Of a stretch of DNA of 64,000 nt, positions 16,730 through 25,632 are shown in pieces. The translations under genes were made by a program, and so were the position numbers. This stretch comes from Burkholderia sp. FERM BP-3421 (GTDB lineage Bacteria > Pseudomonadota > Gammaproteobacteria > Burkholderiales > Burkholderiaceae). Below the pieces are notes generated by a model. The model made no database searches, had not been told where the DNA came from, and worked only from the letters and a program-made list of their open reading frames with translations. The DNA is taken from NCBI RefSeq assembly GCF_028657905.1, contig NZ_CP117781.1, positions 2,170,001-2,234,000 on the forward strand, in the 5' to 3' direction. Position 1 is the stretch's first letter. Each line of letters begins with the position of its first letter.

Positions 16730-17350
16730 CTAGATCAGGCCGGCCTCGCGCGCGGCGATCGCCGCCTGGGTGCGGTTCACGACGTTCAGCGCGCGGAAGA
16801 TCGCGGTGATATGCGCCTTCACGGTTTTCTCCGAGAGGCCGAGATGCGCCGCGATCGTCTTGTTCGCGAGCCCCTCGCACACGCAGCGCAGCACCTCGAT
16901 CTGGCGCACCGTCAGCGCGTTCTTGCGCAGCCCGGACGAACGGATCGACGACACCGACTCGATGATGAGGGGCGGCACGTACAGATCGCCGCTCAGCACG
17001 AGCCGGATCGCGGCCGCGAGCGTGCCGCGGCTCGACGACTTCGGCACGTAGCCCGACGCGCCGTGCGCGAATGCGTTGCGCACGTCGTGCGGGTCCTCCG
17101 ACGATGACAGGATGATCACCGGCAGATCGGGGCGCGCGTCGATCAGCTCGCCGATCGCGGCGAAGCCGTCGGTGCCGGGCAGCATCAGGTCGAGCACCAC
17201 CGCGTCGAGGTCGTCGCGCTCGGCGACGATCCGCAGGGCGTCGGCGAGCGTGCCCGCCTGCGCGACCTCGGTATCGGCGGCGTCCTGGTGCAGCAGCGCC
17301 GCCACGCCCGCGCGCAGGACCGGGTGGTCGTCGATGATCAGGATTTTCAT
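16730..17350 (-). CDS. NarL/LuxR-type response regulator
   Basis: A 206-residue two-domain regulator. The receiver domain (1-120) has the acidic pair DD (7-8), the phospho-acceptor Asp54 in VVLDLMLPG, the switch Ser in VIILSSSEDP and the conserved Lys in YVPKSSSRG. The C-terminal LuxR-type helix-turn-helix (about 143-206) reads LTVRQIEVLRCVCEGLANKT then SEKTVKAHITAIFRALNV. No histidine kinase gene is next to it, so it is an orphan in this window. The 250 bases upstream (17351-17598) are AT-rich with several TTAA/TTGAATT-like stretches and should hold its promoter. Confidence 0.93.
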   Translation of the reverse strand: MKILIIDDHPVLRAGVAALLHQDAADTEVAQAGTLADALRIVAERDDLDAVVLDLMLPGTDGFAAIGELIDARPDLPVIILSSSEDPHDVRNAFAHGASGYVPKSSSRGTLAAAIRLVLSGDLYVPPLIIESVSSIRSSGLRKNALTVRQIEVLRCVCEGLANKTIAAHLGLSEKTVKAHITAIFRALNVVNRTQAAIAAREAGLI

Positions 17351-17598
17351 GGGGTGGGGCCGTGCGGCAGGCAGGGAGAGGCCGGCTCAGCGGTAAAGAT
17401 ATTAAGTGGGACTCAGATCTTAAGAGGGCCTAATACTAAAGTCCAATTCGGCGAATTGAATTCACGCATTTCCATCCATCAGGAAATAATGACCGGGCAT
17501 TTACTATCAGCAATTGATTTAATCGAATGAAAACGCCCGCGGCGACGGTTTTCGCGCGGCGGCGGCGCGCACGGGTGCGAAGCGCCTTATGATCGCCC

Positions 17599-18405
17599 AT
17601 GTTCCTCCCGCGAGCCCCGCCCCATGAGCCCGACCCGCCGCCCGTCCATCCCGCCGCCGCCGCCGGCTTCGAGGCGGCCGCCGACGCCTACGTGCGCGGC
17701 CGCCCCGACTACCCGCCCGCCGTCGACGGCTGGCTGCGCGACACGCTCGGCCTCGGCCCCGGCGCCCGCGTCGTCGACCTCGGCGCGGGCACCGGCAAGT
17801 TCACGCCGCGCCTCGTCGCGACGGGCGCGACCGTGATCGCCGTGGAGCCCGTCGACGCGATGCGCGCGAAGCTCGCCGCGCTGCCCGGCGTGACCGCGCT
17901 CGCCGGCGCGGCCGAGGCGCTGCCGCTGCCCGACGCCTCGGTCGACGTGGTGGTCTGCGCGCAGGCGTTCCACTGGTTCGCGAGCCGCGACGCGCTCGCC
18001 GACATTCACCGCGTGCTGAAGCCGGGCGGCCGGCTCGGGCTGATCTGGAACACCCGCGACGCCCGCGTCGACTGGGTGGCGCGCATCGACGCGCTCGTCA
18101 ACCAGCATGAGGGCGGCGTGCCGCGCCACCACACGAGCGCGTGGCGCGCGGCCTTTCCGTTTCCGGGCTTCGGCCCGCTGCGCGTCGAACATTTCGCGCA
18201 CGGCCATACGGGCGCGCCCGAGGACGTGATCCTGAACCGGGTGCGCTCGATGAGCTTCATCGCCGCGCTGCCCGAGGCCGCGCGCGCCGAACTCGACGCC
18301 CGGCTGCGCGCGCTGATCGATGCGGAGCCCGCGCTGCGCGGCCGCGACGTCGTCACGGTGCCCTACGCGACGGCGGCCTACGTCACCGTCAAGGACGCCG
18401 CGTAA
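17599..18405 (+). CDS. Class I SAM-dependent methyltransferase
   Basis: A 268-residue methyltransferase of the UbiE/type-11 group. The SAM-binding motif I is VVDLGAGTGKFTPRLV (about 55-70), followed by the acidic end of strand 2 (VIAVEPVDAM), a motif with LPLPDASVDVVVCAQAFHWF, and RVLKPGGRLGLIWN as motif III. Substrate is unknown; the family includes small-molecule and quinone methylases. The start is uncertain: the ATG at 17599 is in frame but lacks a ribosome-binding site, while a better-looking ATG at 17624 is out of frame with the body of the protein. It converges with poxB. Confidence 0.85.
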   Translation: MFLPRAPPHEPDPPPVHPAAAAGFEAAADAYVRGRPDYPPAVDGWLRDTLGLGPGARVVDLGAGTGKFTPRLVATGATVIAVEPVDAMRAKLAALPGVTALAGAAEALPLPDASVDVVVCAQAFHWFASRDALADIHRVLKPGGRLGLIWNTRDARVDWVARIDALVNQHEGGVPRHHTSAWRAAFPFPGFGPLRVEHFAHGHTGAPEDVILNRVRSMSFIAALPEAARAELDARLRALIDAEPALRGRDVVTVPYATAAYVTVKDAA

Positions 18406-18420
18406 CGCCGCGCGCGGCGC

Positions 18421-20145
18421 TCAGCGCAGGTTCGTCTGCGCGAGTTCGAGCACCTCGTCGCCGCGCCCGTTCAGCACCGCGCGCAGCATGTACAGGCTGA
18501 AACCCTTGGCCTGCGCCCACTGGAGCTTCGGCGGCATCGCCAGTTCGTGCTTCGCGGTCACCACGTCGACCAGCACCGGCCCGGGCCGCGCGAACGCGTC
18601 GCGCAGCCCGTCCTCGAGCGCTTCCGCGTGCTCGATGCGGATCCCGTCGATGCCCGCGCCGCGCGCGATCGCCGCGAAATCGGTCGGGCTCAGGTCGGTG
18701 CCGGTGTCGAGATAGCCGCCCGCCTTCATCTCCATCGCCACGAAACCGAGCGAGCTGTTGTTGTAGACGACGATCTTCACGGGCAGGTCGAGCTGGCGCG
18801 CGCTCAGCAGGTCGCCGAGCAGCATCGACAGGCCACCGTCGCCCGACAGCGCGATCACCTGCCGGCCCGGCGCCGCGGCTTGCGCGCCCAGCGCCTGCGG
18901 CAGCGCGTTCGCCATCGAGCCATGGTTGAACGAGCCGTGCAGCGCGCGCCGCCCGTTCATCGTCAGGTAGCGCGCGGCCCACAGCGTGGGCGTGCCGACA
19001 TCGACCGCGAACGCCGCGTCGTCGGCCGCGAGACGATCGACCATGCGGGTCAGGTATTGCGGGTGAATCGGCCGCCCGGGCGCAGACGGGCGCGCCAGTT
19101 CGTCGAGGCCCTGGCGCGCTTCCTGGTAGTGGCGGCGCGCGTTGTCGATGAAGCGCCGGTCGCTCTTGCGCGCGAGCTTCGGCAACAGCGCCCGCACGCT
19201 CGCGCGCACGTCGCCCACCAGGCCGAGCTTGAGCGGCGCGCGCCGGCCCAGCGCGGACGGGCGGCGATCGATCTGCACGATGTTGCCGTGCGGCGGGTAG
19301 AAATTGCGGTATGGGAAATCGGTGCCGAGCATGACCAGCGCGTCGCACGACATCATCGCGTGATAGCCGGAGCTGAAGCCGATCAGGCCCGTCATCCCGA
19401 CATCGCAGGGGTTGTCCCATTCGACGTACTGCTTGCCGCGCAACGCGTGCACGACGGGCGCGCCCAGCGCATCGGCCAGCGCGACCACCTCGTCGTGCGC
19501 GCCCGCGCAGCCGCTGCCGCACAGCAGCGTCACCGCGCCCGCCGCGTCGAGCAGCGCGGCGAGCCGGTCGAGGTCCGCGTCGGCGGGCGCGAGCGTCGCG
19601 GGCGCGCTGCTCGACGCCCAGCCCGCCGCCTCCTCGGGCGCCTCGCTCAGCGCGACATCGCCCGGCACCACGAGCACCGCGACGCCGCGCGCCTCGATCG
19701 CGGTGCGCATCGCGGTCGCGAGCACGCGCGGAAACTGCGCGGGATTCGAGACCAGCTCGACATAGTGGCTGCACTCGCGGAACAACGACTGCGGATGGGT
19801 TTCCTGGAAGTAGCCGAGGCCGATCTCGGACGACGGGATGTGCGCGGCGATCGCGAGCACCGGCTGGTGGTTGCGATGGCAGTCGTAGAGACCGTTGATC
19901 AGGTGCAGGTTGCCCGGCCCGCAACTGCCCGCGCAGACCGCGAGGCGGCCCGTCGCGGCGGCGTCGGCGCCGGCCGCGAACGCCGCCACCTCCTCGTGGC
20001 GGGTATGCATCCAGCGGATCGATCCCAGCCGTCGCAAGCTGTCCGACAGGCCGTTGAGGCTGTCGCCCGTCACGCCCCAGATCCGCTCGACGCCGGCGGC
20101 GGCGAGCGTGGCGGCGAGGTAGTCGGCTATCGTGGCTTTGGCCAT
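18421..20145 (-). CDS. poxB: Ubiquinone-dependent pyruvate dehydrogenase (pyruvate oxidase)
   Basis: A 574-residue thiamine diphosphate- and FAD-dependent enzyme that oxidises pyruvate to acetate and CO2, passing electrons to ubiquinone at the inner membrane. Length matches E. coli PoxB (572). It has the catalytic Glu in TRHEEVAAFAAGADA, the central FAD-binding domain (about 190-330), and the ThDP motif LSGDGGLSMLLGDLL followed by YNNSSLGF. The C-terminal stretch with MLRAVLNGRGDEVLEL matches the membrane-association segment of PoxB. Start at 20145 with GGGAG upstream. It is co-directional with the MaoC gene 140 bases upstream, but that gap is long enough for its own promoter. Acetolactate synthase is excluded by the PoxB-type C-terminus. 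Confidence 0.88.
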   Translation of the reverse strand: MAKATIADYLAATLAAAGVERIWGVTGDSLNGLSDSLRRLGSIRWMHTRHEEVAAFAAGADAAATGRLAVCAGSCGPGNLHLINGLYDCHRNHQPVLAIAAHIPSSEIGLGYFQETHPQSLFRECSHYVELVSNPAQFPRVLATAMRTAIEARGVAVLVVPGDVALSEAPEEAAGWASSSAPATLAPADADLDRLAALLDAAGAVTLLCGSGCAGAHDEVVALADALGAPVVHALRGKQYVEWDNPCDVGMTGLIGFSSGYHAMMSCDALVMLGTDFPYRNFYPPHGNIVQIDRRPSALGRRAPLKLGLVGDVRASVRALLPKLARKSDRRFIDNARRHYQEARQGLDELARPSAPGRPIHPQYLTRMVDRLAADDAAFAVDVGTPTLWAARYLTMNGRRALHGSFNHGSMANALPQALGAQAAAPGRQVIALSGDGGLSMLLGDLLSARQLDLPVKIVVYNNSSLGFVAMEMKAGGYLDTGTDLSPTDFAAIARGAGIDGIRIEHAEALEDGLRDAFARPGPVLVDVVTAKHELAMPPKLQWAQAKGFSLYMLRAVLNGRGDEVLELAQTNLR

Positions 20146-20285
20146 GCTGTGCTCCCTATCGTTGACGACACGCAATGAGAGGCGGCCCGCGCGCGGGCCC
20201 GATCCGGGCCCCGGCCCCGACGGCCGGCCGCGCGCGGACCCGTGACACCCTACTCCTTTCCGTCGTCCCGCGTGCGCACGCGGCC

Positions 20286-20813
20286 TCAGTAGTTCGCCTC
20301 GGCCTCCGGCCCGTGGCCGCGCTTGTGGATCAGCATGGTGCGCTCGAAACGCATCACCAGTGCGCCGTCCTGGTTCAGGCCGCGCGTCTCCACCGTCACG
20401 ATGCCCTGTGTCGGCCGGCTCGCCGATTCGCGCTTGCCCAGCACGGTCGATTCCGCATACAGCGTGTCGCCCGCGAACACCGGCCGGGTCGCGCGCACCT
20501 TGTCCCAGCCGAGATTCGCGACCACCTTCGCGCTGACCGTGCGCACGCTCATCCCGGTGAGCAGCGCGAGCGTGAACGTGCTGTCGACGAGCAGCTTGCG
20601 CCACTCGGTATGCGCCGCGTAGGCCGCGTCGAAATGCACGGGCTGGCTGTTCATCGTCAGCAGCGTGGTCCAGATGTTGTCGACGTCGGTGATGGTGCGG
20701 CCGGGCCGGTGCTCGTAGATCGCGCCGGGTTCGAAATCCTCGTAATACAGGCCGGCGATCTCGCGATAGCGATGCTCCCCGATCTGGCGGTAGGCGGACA
20801 GGACTGTGCTCAT
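20286..20813 (-). CDS. MaoC-family dehydratase
   Basis: A 175-residue hotdog-fold protein. The hydratase signature is seen as the D-x-x-x-x-H region TMNSQPVHFDAAYAAHT, after the N-terminal strand GLYYEDFEPGAIYEHRPGRT, and the second half has FAGDTLYAESTVLGKRES, typical of (R)-specific enoyl-CoA hydratase and mesaconyl-CoA hydratase relatives. It probably hydrates an enoyl-CoA; the exact substrate is not clear. Start at 20813. It is upstream of poxB in the same direction, and downstream of the AraC regulator gene with a 140-base gap. Confidence 0.85.
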   Translation of the reverse strand: MSTVLSAYRQIGEHRYREIAGLYYEDFEPGAIYEHRPGRTITDVDNIWTTLLTMNSQPVHFDAAYAAHTEWRKLLVDSTFTLALLTGMSVRTVSAKVVANLGWDKVRATRPVFAGDTLYAESTVLGKRESASRPTQGIVTVETRGLNQDGALVMRFERTMLIHKRGHGPEAEANY

Positions 20814-20953
20814 GCTGGCTCCCGAAGCAGGCGGATGGATGGAGCGGCGCGCCGACACGCCGCGCCGCGCGCCATTCTCCCCATGCGCCCGCGCGCCGGA
20901 CAACCCGGAATTGCCGAGGCCGGCCTTCGGAAAAACAGAAGGCCGGGCGCGGC

Positions 20954-21748
20954 TCAGCGCGCGCCCGGCGCGAAATAGCTGCCCGGAGACGCGCCGAGCG
21001 CGCGGCGGAACATGGCGATGAAGTTGCTCGGCGTCGCATAGCCGAGCGCATCGGCGATCGCGCCCACCGCATCGCCGTGGGCGAGCCGTTCGAGCGCATA
21101 GGCGAGCTGCGCCTGCTGCCGCCAGTGCACGAAGTTCATGCCGGTCTGCGCGACGAACAAACGCCGCGCGCTGCGCGCCGACAGCCCCACCTCGCCCGCC
21201 AGCGCGTCGAGCGTGAGCGCGCGGCCCGGCTCGCGCACGATCCGCCGCGCCAGCCGGGCGAGGCGCGGATCGTCCGGCATCGGCAGATGCAAGGCCTCGC
21301 GCGGAGCGGCGGCGATCTCGTCCAGCAGCACCGCGACGAGACGCTCGTCGGCCGGAGCGAGCGCCGCCCTGTTCGACCAGCGCGCGGCGCGCCGCACCAG
21401 CGCGAGCAGCAGCTCGTTGAGGCCGACCACGCACGGCGCGTCGGGCAGGGCCGCGCAGCTCGACGGCGCGATCATCACGCCCCAGCCGCGCATCACGCCG
21501 CTCACGCCGATCCGATGCTCGGTGCCGGGCGGCAGCCAGCCGGCGCGGTGCGGCGGCAGCAGCCACGCGCCGCGCGCCGTGTGCACGTGCAGCAGCCCGC
21601 TCTCGATGCAGAAGAACTGGCCGCGCCGGTGGCTGTGCCAGTCGTACTCGCGCGTGCCGAGCCGGAACTCGGACTCCGGCGCGTCCGAGCCTTCGAGCAC
21701 CCACAGCGCCAGCCCGTCCAGGGCATCCGCGTAATCCAGGTTCGCCAT
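20954..21748 (-). CDS. AraC-family transcriptional regulator
   Basis: A 264-residue regulator with an N-terminal cupin-like sensing domain (EYDWHSHRRGQFFCIESG, with His-containing cupin motif 1; LLPPHRAGWLPPGTEHRI, motif 2) and a C-terminal HTH_18 DNA-binding domain (GRALTLDALAGEVGLSARSA and ADALGYATPSNFIAMFRRA). I chose the ATG at 21748, which has GGAG about 9 bases upstream, over the ATG at 21769. The gene is divergent from the FAD monooxygenase gene starting at 21868, with about 120 AT-richer bases between them, so that gene is its likely target. Confidence 0.9.
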   Translation of the reverse strand: MANLDYADALDGLALWVLEGSDAPESEFRLGTREYDWHSHRRGQFFCIESGLLHVHTARGAWLLPPHRAGWLPPGTEHRIGVSGVMRGWGVMIAPSSCAALPDAPCVVGLNELLLALVRRAARWSNRAALAPADERLVAVLLDEIAAAPREALHLPMPDDPRLARLARRIVREPGRALTLDALAGEVGLSARSARRLFVAQTGMNFVHWRQQAQLAYALERLAHGDAVGAIADALGYATPSNFIAMFRRALGASPGSYFAPGAR

Positions 21749-21867
21749 CGTCGTGTTCTCCGCGCGCATTGGCCGTTTTTCATTATTTCTGGTCTCAATG
21801 CGGTTATCTTAACCAGCCCGTTCGGGCGCATCCTGAATCCCTGTCGTTTTCTCGTGGGATCACACGC

Positions 21868-23094
21868 ATGGACCAAATCGAGCCGTTACACGTCACCATC
21901 ATCGGCGCGGGCCTGGGCGGGCTGTGCCTGGCCCAGGGGCTGCGGCGCGCGGGCATTCCGTTCGACGTCTACGAACGCGACGCCGCGCCGCACAGCCGCA
22001 CCCAGGGCTACCGGATCCGCATCGACGCCATGGGCCGGCAGGCGCTCGCCGAGTGCCTGCCCGAGGCGCGCTACGACCTGTTCCGCGCCACCTGCGCGGC
22101 CAGCGCCTCGGCGGGCCGCTGCGTCGACCCTCAGCTCGCGGCGCTCGACGGCCGCGCGGCCGACAACTGGGCCCCGTCCGCCACCGAGGAAGGCCCCGGC
22201 GACCTGAGCGCGCACCGGCTCACGCTGCGCGAGATCCTGATGCAGGATCTCGGCCCGCATCTGCACTTCGGCCAGGCGTGCGTCGACTACGCGCCGGCCG
22301 AGGACGGCGCGGTGACCGCGCAATTCGCCGACGGCAGCGCGCGGCGCACGCGCGTGCTGGTCGCCGCCGACGGCGTGCACTCGATGCTGCGCAGGCGCGC
22401 GTTGCCCGAGGCCGAACCGCGTGCGACGGGCACTGTCTGCCTGTATGGCCGCACCCCGCTCACGCCCGCGCTGCGCGCGCTGGCCGGCGACGATCTCGGC
22501 ACCGGCACGACCGTGATCGGCGCGGACGGCTTCGCCGCCGTGCTCGACGCGATGCGCTTCGGCGCGCCGTTCGCGGCATCCTGCCCGGATGCGCTGCGCC
22601 CGGCCGGGTTGAGCCGGGTCGAGGATTACCTGTATTGGGCGTTCATCGGCCCCGAGACGCGGCTCGCGCGCGTCGAGCCGATCGGCCGGCGGGCCGACGC
22701 CGATGTCTGGCTGCACAGCGTCGACCACTGGACCCGCGACTGGCATCCGCGCGTGCGCCGGCTGCTGCGCCACGCGGAGCCGGAGTCGGTCGCGCTCCAG
22801 CCGGTGCGCCGCGCGCCTGCGCTGGGCGCGACGCCGCCGCCCGCGCCACTGGCGTTCCTCGGCGACGCGATCCATGTGATGAGCCCGGCGGGCGGCGTCG
22901 GCGCGAATACCGCGCTCGCCGACGCCGCCGATCTCGTCGCGCGCCTCGCGGCGGCGCGGGCCGGATATGGCGCGGGCTGGCCTGTCGCGCTGCGCGACTA
23001 TCACGCGGCGTTGCGTACGCGCGCCAATGCGGCGCTCGGGATGGCCGATCGGGCCGCAATGAAGTTGTTCGGATCGGCGCTTGCGGCGGAGTGA
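21868..23094 (+). CDS. FAD-dependent monooxygenase
   Basis: A 408-residue class A flavin monooxygenase. It has the N-terminal FAD-binding Rossmann motif VTIIGAGLGGLCLAQGL, the central DG motif (VLVAADGVHSMLRRRAL) and the second FAD motif LAFLGDAIHVMSPAGGVGAN with the conserved G-D. It resembles PHBH-like oxygenases that hydroxylate aromatic or polyketide substrates with NAD(P)H and O2; the specific substrate is unknown. The start at 21868 begins just before the dinucleotide-binding strand. It is divergent from the AraC gene and ends immediately before a long heptanucleotide repeat. Confidence 0.9.
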   Translation: MDQIEPLHVTIIGAGLGGLCLAQGLRRAGIPFDVYERDAAPHSRTQGYRIRIDAMGRQALAECLPEARYDLFRATCAASASAGRCVDPQLAALDGRAADNWAPSATEEGPGDLSAHRLTLREILMQDLGPHLHFGQACVDYAPAEDGAVTAQFADGSARRTRVLVAADGVHSMLRRRALPEAEPRATGTVCLYGRTPLTPALRALAGDDLGTGTTVIGADGFAAVLDAMRFGAPFAASCPDALRPAGLSRVEDYLYWAFIGPETRLARVEPIGRRADADVWLHSVDHWTRDWHPRVRRLLRHAEPESVALQPVRRAPALGATPPPAPLAFLGDAIHVMSPAGGVGANTALADAADLVARLAAARAGYGAGWPVALRDYHAALRTRANAALGMADRAAMKLFGSALAAE

Positions 23095-23336
23095 GGTGGT
23101 TGGTGGTTGGTGGTTGGTGGTTGGTGGTTGGTGGTTGGTGGTTGGTGGTTGGTGGTTGGTGGTTGGTGGTTGGTGGTTGGTGGTTGGTGGTTGGTGGTTG
23201 GCGGTTGGCGGTTGGCGGTTGGCGGTTGGCGGTTGGCGGTTGGCGGTTGGCGGTTGGCGGTTGGCGGTTGGCGGTTGGCGGTTGGCGGTTGGCAGTGGGC
23301 AGTGGGCAGTGGGCAGTGGGCAGTGGGCAGTGGGCA
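23095..23336. repeat. 34-copy heptanucleotide tandem repeat, three successive variants
   Basis: Directly after the monooxygenase stop codon come 15 copies of GGTGGTT (23095-23199), 13 copies of GGCGGTT (23200-23290) and 6 copies of GGCAGTG (23291-23332), in perfect phase. The T-to-C switch and then the CGGTT-to-CAGTG switch occur once each. The plus strand is G-rich with paired GG runs, similar in layout to two-quartet G-quadruplex formers. The array is non-coding as far as I can tell; all frames stay open only because the unit has no stop. Slipped-strand length variation between strains is expected. The 165 bases after it, up to 23502, hold nothing recognisable. Confidence 0.95.
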
Positions 23337-23502
23337 ATCAACTGTCCACGGTCCGCTGTCGGACGAAATCAATAGTCGCCCCGGATCTCGCATGCCGGGA
23401 TGATGCGGAACATGCTTGCGCCCGCAATCAACGCGGGTAACGTGGACGCCCGGTTCCAGGCGCGATGTCGAGGCGCGATGCGCGGATAGAACAGGAAGAA
23501 CC

Positions 23503-24471
23503 ATGATTCGTATCTGCATGCTCGTCGCGGCCTGGTGCATCGGAACCTCACTGGCGCAAGCCGCCGGCTTTCAGTTCATCGAGATTCCCGGCAACGGGCC
23601 GCTTCACGCGCTCAAGGGCGCGGTCTGGTATCCGTGCAAGCAGGCGCCCCGCGACGAAGCCCTCGGCCCGATCGTCCTCTCCGTCGCCAGGGATTGCCCG
23701 GTCACGGGCGAGCGGCATCCGCTCGTCGTCATCTCGCATGGCCGGGGCGGCGCGTTCCTCGATCACGCCGACACGGCGCAGGCCTTGGCCGATGCGGGCT
23801 TCGTGGTCGCCGCGATCAACCACCCCGGCGACAATGCAACGGATGCGACCCGCATCAACGATTTCCCGGTGCTCGTCGAGCGGCCAGCGGACATCAAGCG
23901 GTTGATCGATTTCATGCTGGGCTCGTGGCGGGCCTCGGACCGCATCGACGCAAACCGCATCGGCATCTTCGGCTTCTCGCGCGGCGGATACTCCGCGCTC
24001 GTCGCGATCGGCGCCGAGCCCTCGTTTGGAACGCATCTGCGCTTGTGCGACGGCGTGGATACGCCGCTCTGCGATCAGGTGCGCAAGGGAGAACCGCCTG
24101 CGCTCGCGCATGATCCGCGCATCAAGGCGGCGGTGATCGCCGATCCGGTCGCCCTCTTCTTCTCGGCGGAAAGCTTCTCGAACTTCAAGATTCCCGTCCA
24201 ACTCTGGCGATCCGAGTTGGGCGGAGGCGGCGTGACGCCCGAGAGCGTCGCGAACCTCGTCGGCGAGCTGCCGGCGAAACCGGCGGTGCATGTCGTGCCG
24301 CACGCCCGGCACTTTTCCTTCATGGCGCCCTGCTCGGCTGCCTTCGCGCAGGTTGCGCGCGAGATCTGCGCCGACGAGCCGGATTTCGATCGCGGCGCGT
24401 TTCATCGGGCGTTCAATGGCGAGGTGCTTGCGTTCTTCCGTCAACAACTGACGCGGCAAGGGCCGTCGTAA
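23503..24471 (+). CDS. Secreted alpha/beta hydrolase
   Basis: A 322-residue exported hydrolase related to the dienelactone hydrolase / PAF-acetylhydrolase group. The signal peptide is MIRICMLVAAWCIGTSLAQA. The core has the oxyanion region HPLVVISHGRGGAFLDHAD, the nucleophile elbow GIFGFSRGGYSALV (Ser in G-F-S-R-G), and a C-terminal His in VVPHARHFSFMAPC. Extra Cys residues (CKQAP, DCPVTG, LCDGV, LCDQV) suggest disulfides in the periplasm. Start at 23503 with AGGAAG upstream. The substrate is unknown. It is flanked upstream by the heptamer repeat and appears to be a single-gene unit. Confidence 0.88.
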   Translation: MIRICMLVAAWCIGTSLAQAAGFQFIEIPGNGPLHALKGAVWYPCKQAPRDEALGPIVLSVARDCPVTGERHPLVVISHGRGGAFLDHADTAQALADAGFVVAAINHPGDNATDATRINDFPVLVERPADIKRLIDFMLGSWRASDRIDANRIGIFGFSRGGYSALVAIGAEPSFGTHLRLCDGVDTPLCDQVRKGEPPALAHDPRIKAAVIADPVALFFSAESFSNFKIPVQLWRSELGGGGVTPESVANLVGELPAKPAVHVVPHARHFSFMAPCSAAFAQVAREICADEPDFDRGAFHRAFNGEVLAFFRQQLTRQGPS

Positions 24472-24555
24472 CGGACAAGGTTCGACGTCGCCGACATCGA
24501 CATCGACATCGACGGTAATCGAGCGCCCGCGCGGCCCACGCCGACCCGCACGCAC

Positions 24556-24939
24556 TCAGCGCAGCTGCGCCTCGATCGGCTTCGTCAACGGCGAGACCAC
24601 CTCGCCCGTATGCCGGGTCTGCACGGGCTCGACCAGCACGACCCAGCATTCGTCGTCGGCGACCGGATTGTGCAGCGTGCCGCGCGGCACCACGTGCATC
24701 GAGCCCGCCGGCAGATCGACAAAGCGCCCGCCCTCGTATTCGATCCTCAGGTGTCCGCGCACGACGAAGAACAGTTCGTCCTCGTGCGCATGGTCGTGCC
24801 ACACGAGCTGGCCGCGCACCTTGGCGATCTTCACGTACTGATCGTTGACCTGCGCCACGACTTTCGGCGACCAATACTCGGATACGTCGGCGAACGCCGC
24901 TTCGAGGTCGAACGATTCGGCAAACGGATGGGATGACAT
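24556..24939 (-). CDS. Small cupin-domain protein
   Basis: A 127-residue single-domain cupin. Cupin motif 1 is present as VWHDHAHEDELFFVVRG with three His and a Glu for metal binding, and motif 2 as HVVPRGTLHNPVADDE with its metal His. The enzyme or binding role cannot be told from sequence. Start at 24939 with GGAGATAG just upstream. The gene begins two bases after the LysE-type gene's stop codon, so the two are an operon, and both are divergent from the LysR gene at 25633. Confidence 0.9.
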   Translation of the reverse strand: MSSHPFAESFDLEAAFADVSEYWSPKVVAQVNDQYVKIAKVRGQLVWHDHAHEDELFFVVRGHLRIEYEGGRFVDLPAGSMHVVPRGTLHNPVADDECWVVLVEPVQTRHTGEVVSPLTKPIEAQLR

Positions 24940-24941
24940 GT

Positions 24942-25532
24942 CTATCTCCAGGTCGGAATGACGGACGCGGCGAGCAGCACGCCCATGACGACGTTGAGCA
25001 TGCGCCAGTGACGCGGCGTACGCAGGCGCCGCGCGAGCAGCACGCCGAGCGCGGACCACAGCGCGAGCGACGCGCACGCGGCCACGCCGAACGCCGCGCC
25101 GAGCAGCATCGCGAGCCGGTTCGGGGTGCTCGCGAGCAACGCGAACGACGCCGCCGCGCCGACCGTCATCGCCCAGCTCTTCGGGTTGAGCCACAGCAGC
25201 ACGAAACCGTTGGCGAGCGTGATGGGGCGCGCGGGACCGTCGCCGGCGTTCGGCGGCCCGCTGCGCGCGATCCGCCACGCGAGCCACAGCAGATAGGCGG
25301 AGCCGAGCGCCTTCACGCCCGTTTGCAGCGACGGCAGCGCGAGCAGCAGACCGCCGAGCCCGAGCGCCGCGACGGCGGCGAGCAACGCGAGGCCCAAGGC
25401 AATGCCGAGCATCAGTGGAATCGAGCGCATGAAGCCGAAGCGCGCGCCCGAGGCGGTGGCGAGCATGGTCGCGCCGCCCGGCGTCACGGTCGCGACGGCG
25501 ACGAACAGGAGCAGCGGCAGGATCGAGGTCAT
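24942..25532 (-). CDS. LysE/RhtB-family exporter
   Basis: A 196-residue membrane protein of the LysE/RhtB amino-acid exporter family. The start SILPLLLFVAVATVTPGGAT has the conserved first helix ending in T-P-G, and LWLNPKSWAMTVGA is the hallmark N-P-K/G-W motif in the middle. About six hydrophobic helices are visible. Substrates in the family are amino acids or related small molecules. Start at 25532 was chosen at the beginning of the first helix; longer in-frame extension overlaps the divergent promoter and the LysR gene. Probably regulated by the adjacent LysR protein. Confidence 0.9.
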   Translation of the reverse strand: MTSILPLLLFVAVATVTPGGATMLATASGARFGFMRSIPLMLGIALGLALLAAVAALGLGGLLLALPSLQTGVKALGSAYLLWLAWRIARSGPPNAGDGPARPITLANGFVLLWLNPKSWAMTVGAAASFALLASTPNRLAMLLGAAFGVAACASLALWSALGVLLARRLRTPRHWRMLNVVMGVLLAASVIPTWR

Positions 25533-25632
25533 CGGGGCCAATCCGGGGAACGATACTCGTACTGTACAAGGCGTCGATACATCAGCAAATGGAATAATTT
25601 TGATGCGATCCATTACGCCGCATAATGCGTCG

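Noticed and set aside
18421..20145. Acetolactate synthase instead of pyruvate oxidase
   Set aside because: No small regulatory subunit gene is nearby, and the length and C-terminal membrane-association segment match PoxB.
23081..23440. Open frames through the heptamer repeat encoding Val-Gly-Gly-Trp-type repeats
   Set aside because: The 7-bp unit lacks stop codons in every frame, so the frames are open by composition; no start with a ribosome-binding site and no sensible flanks.
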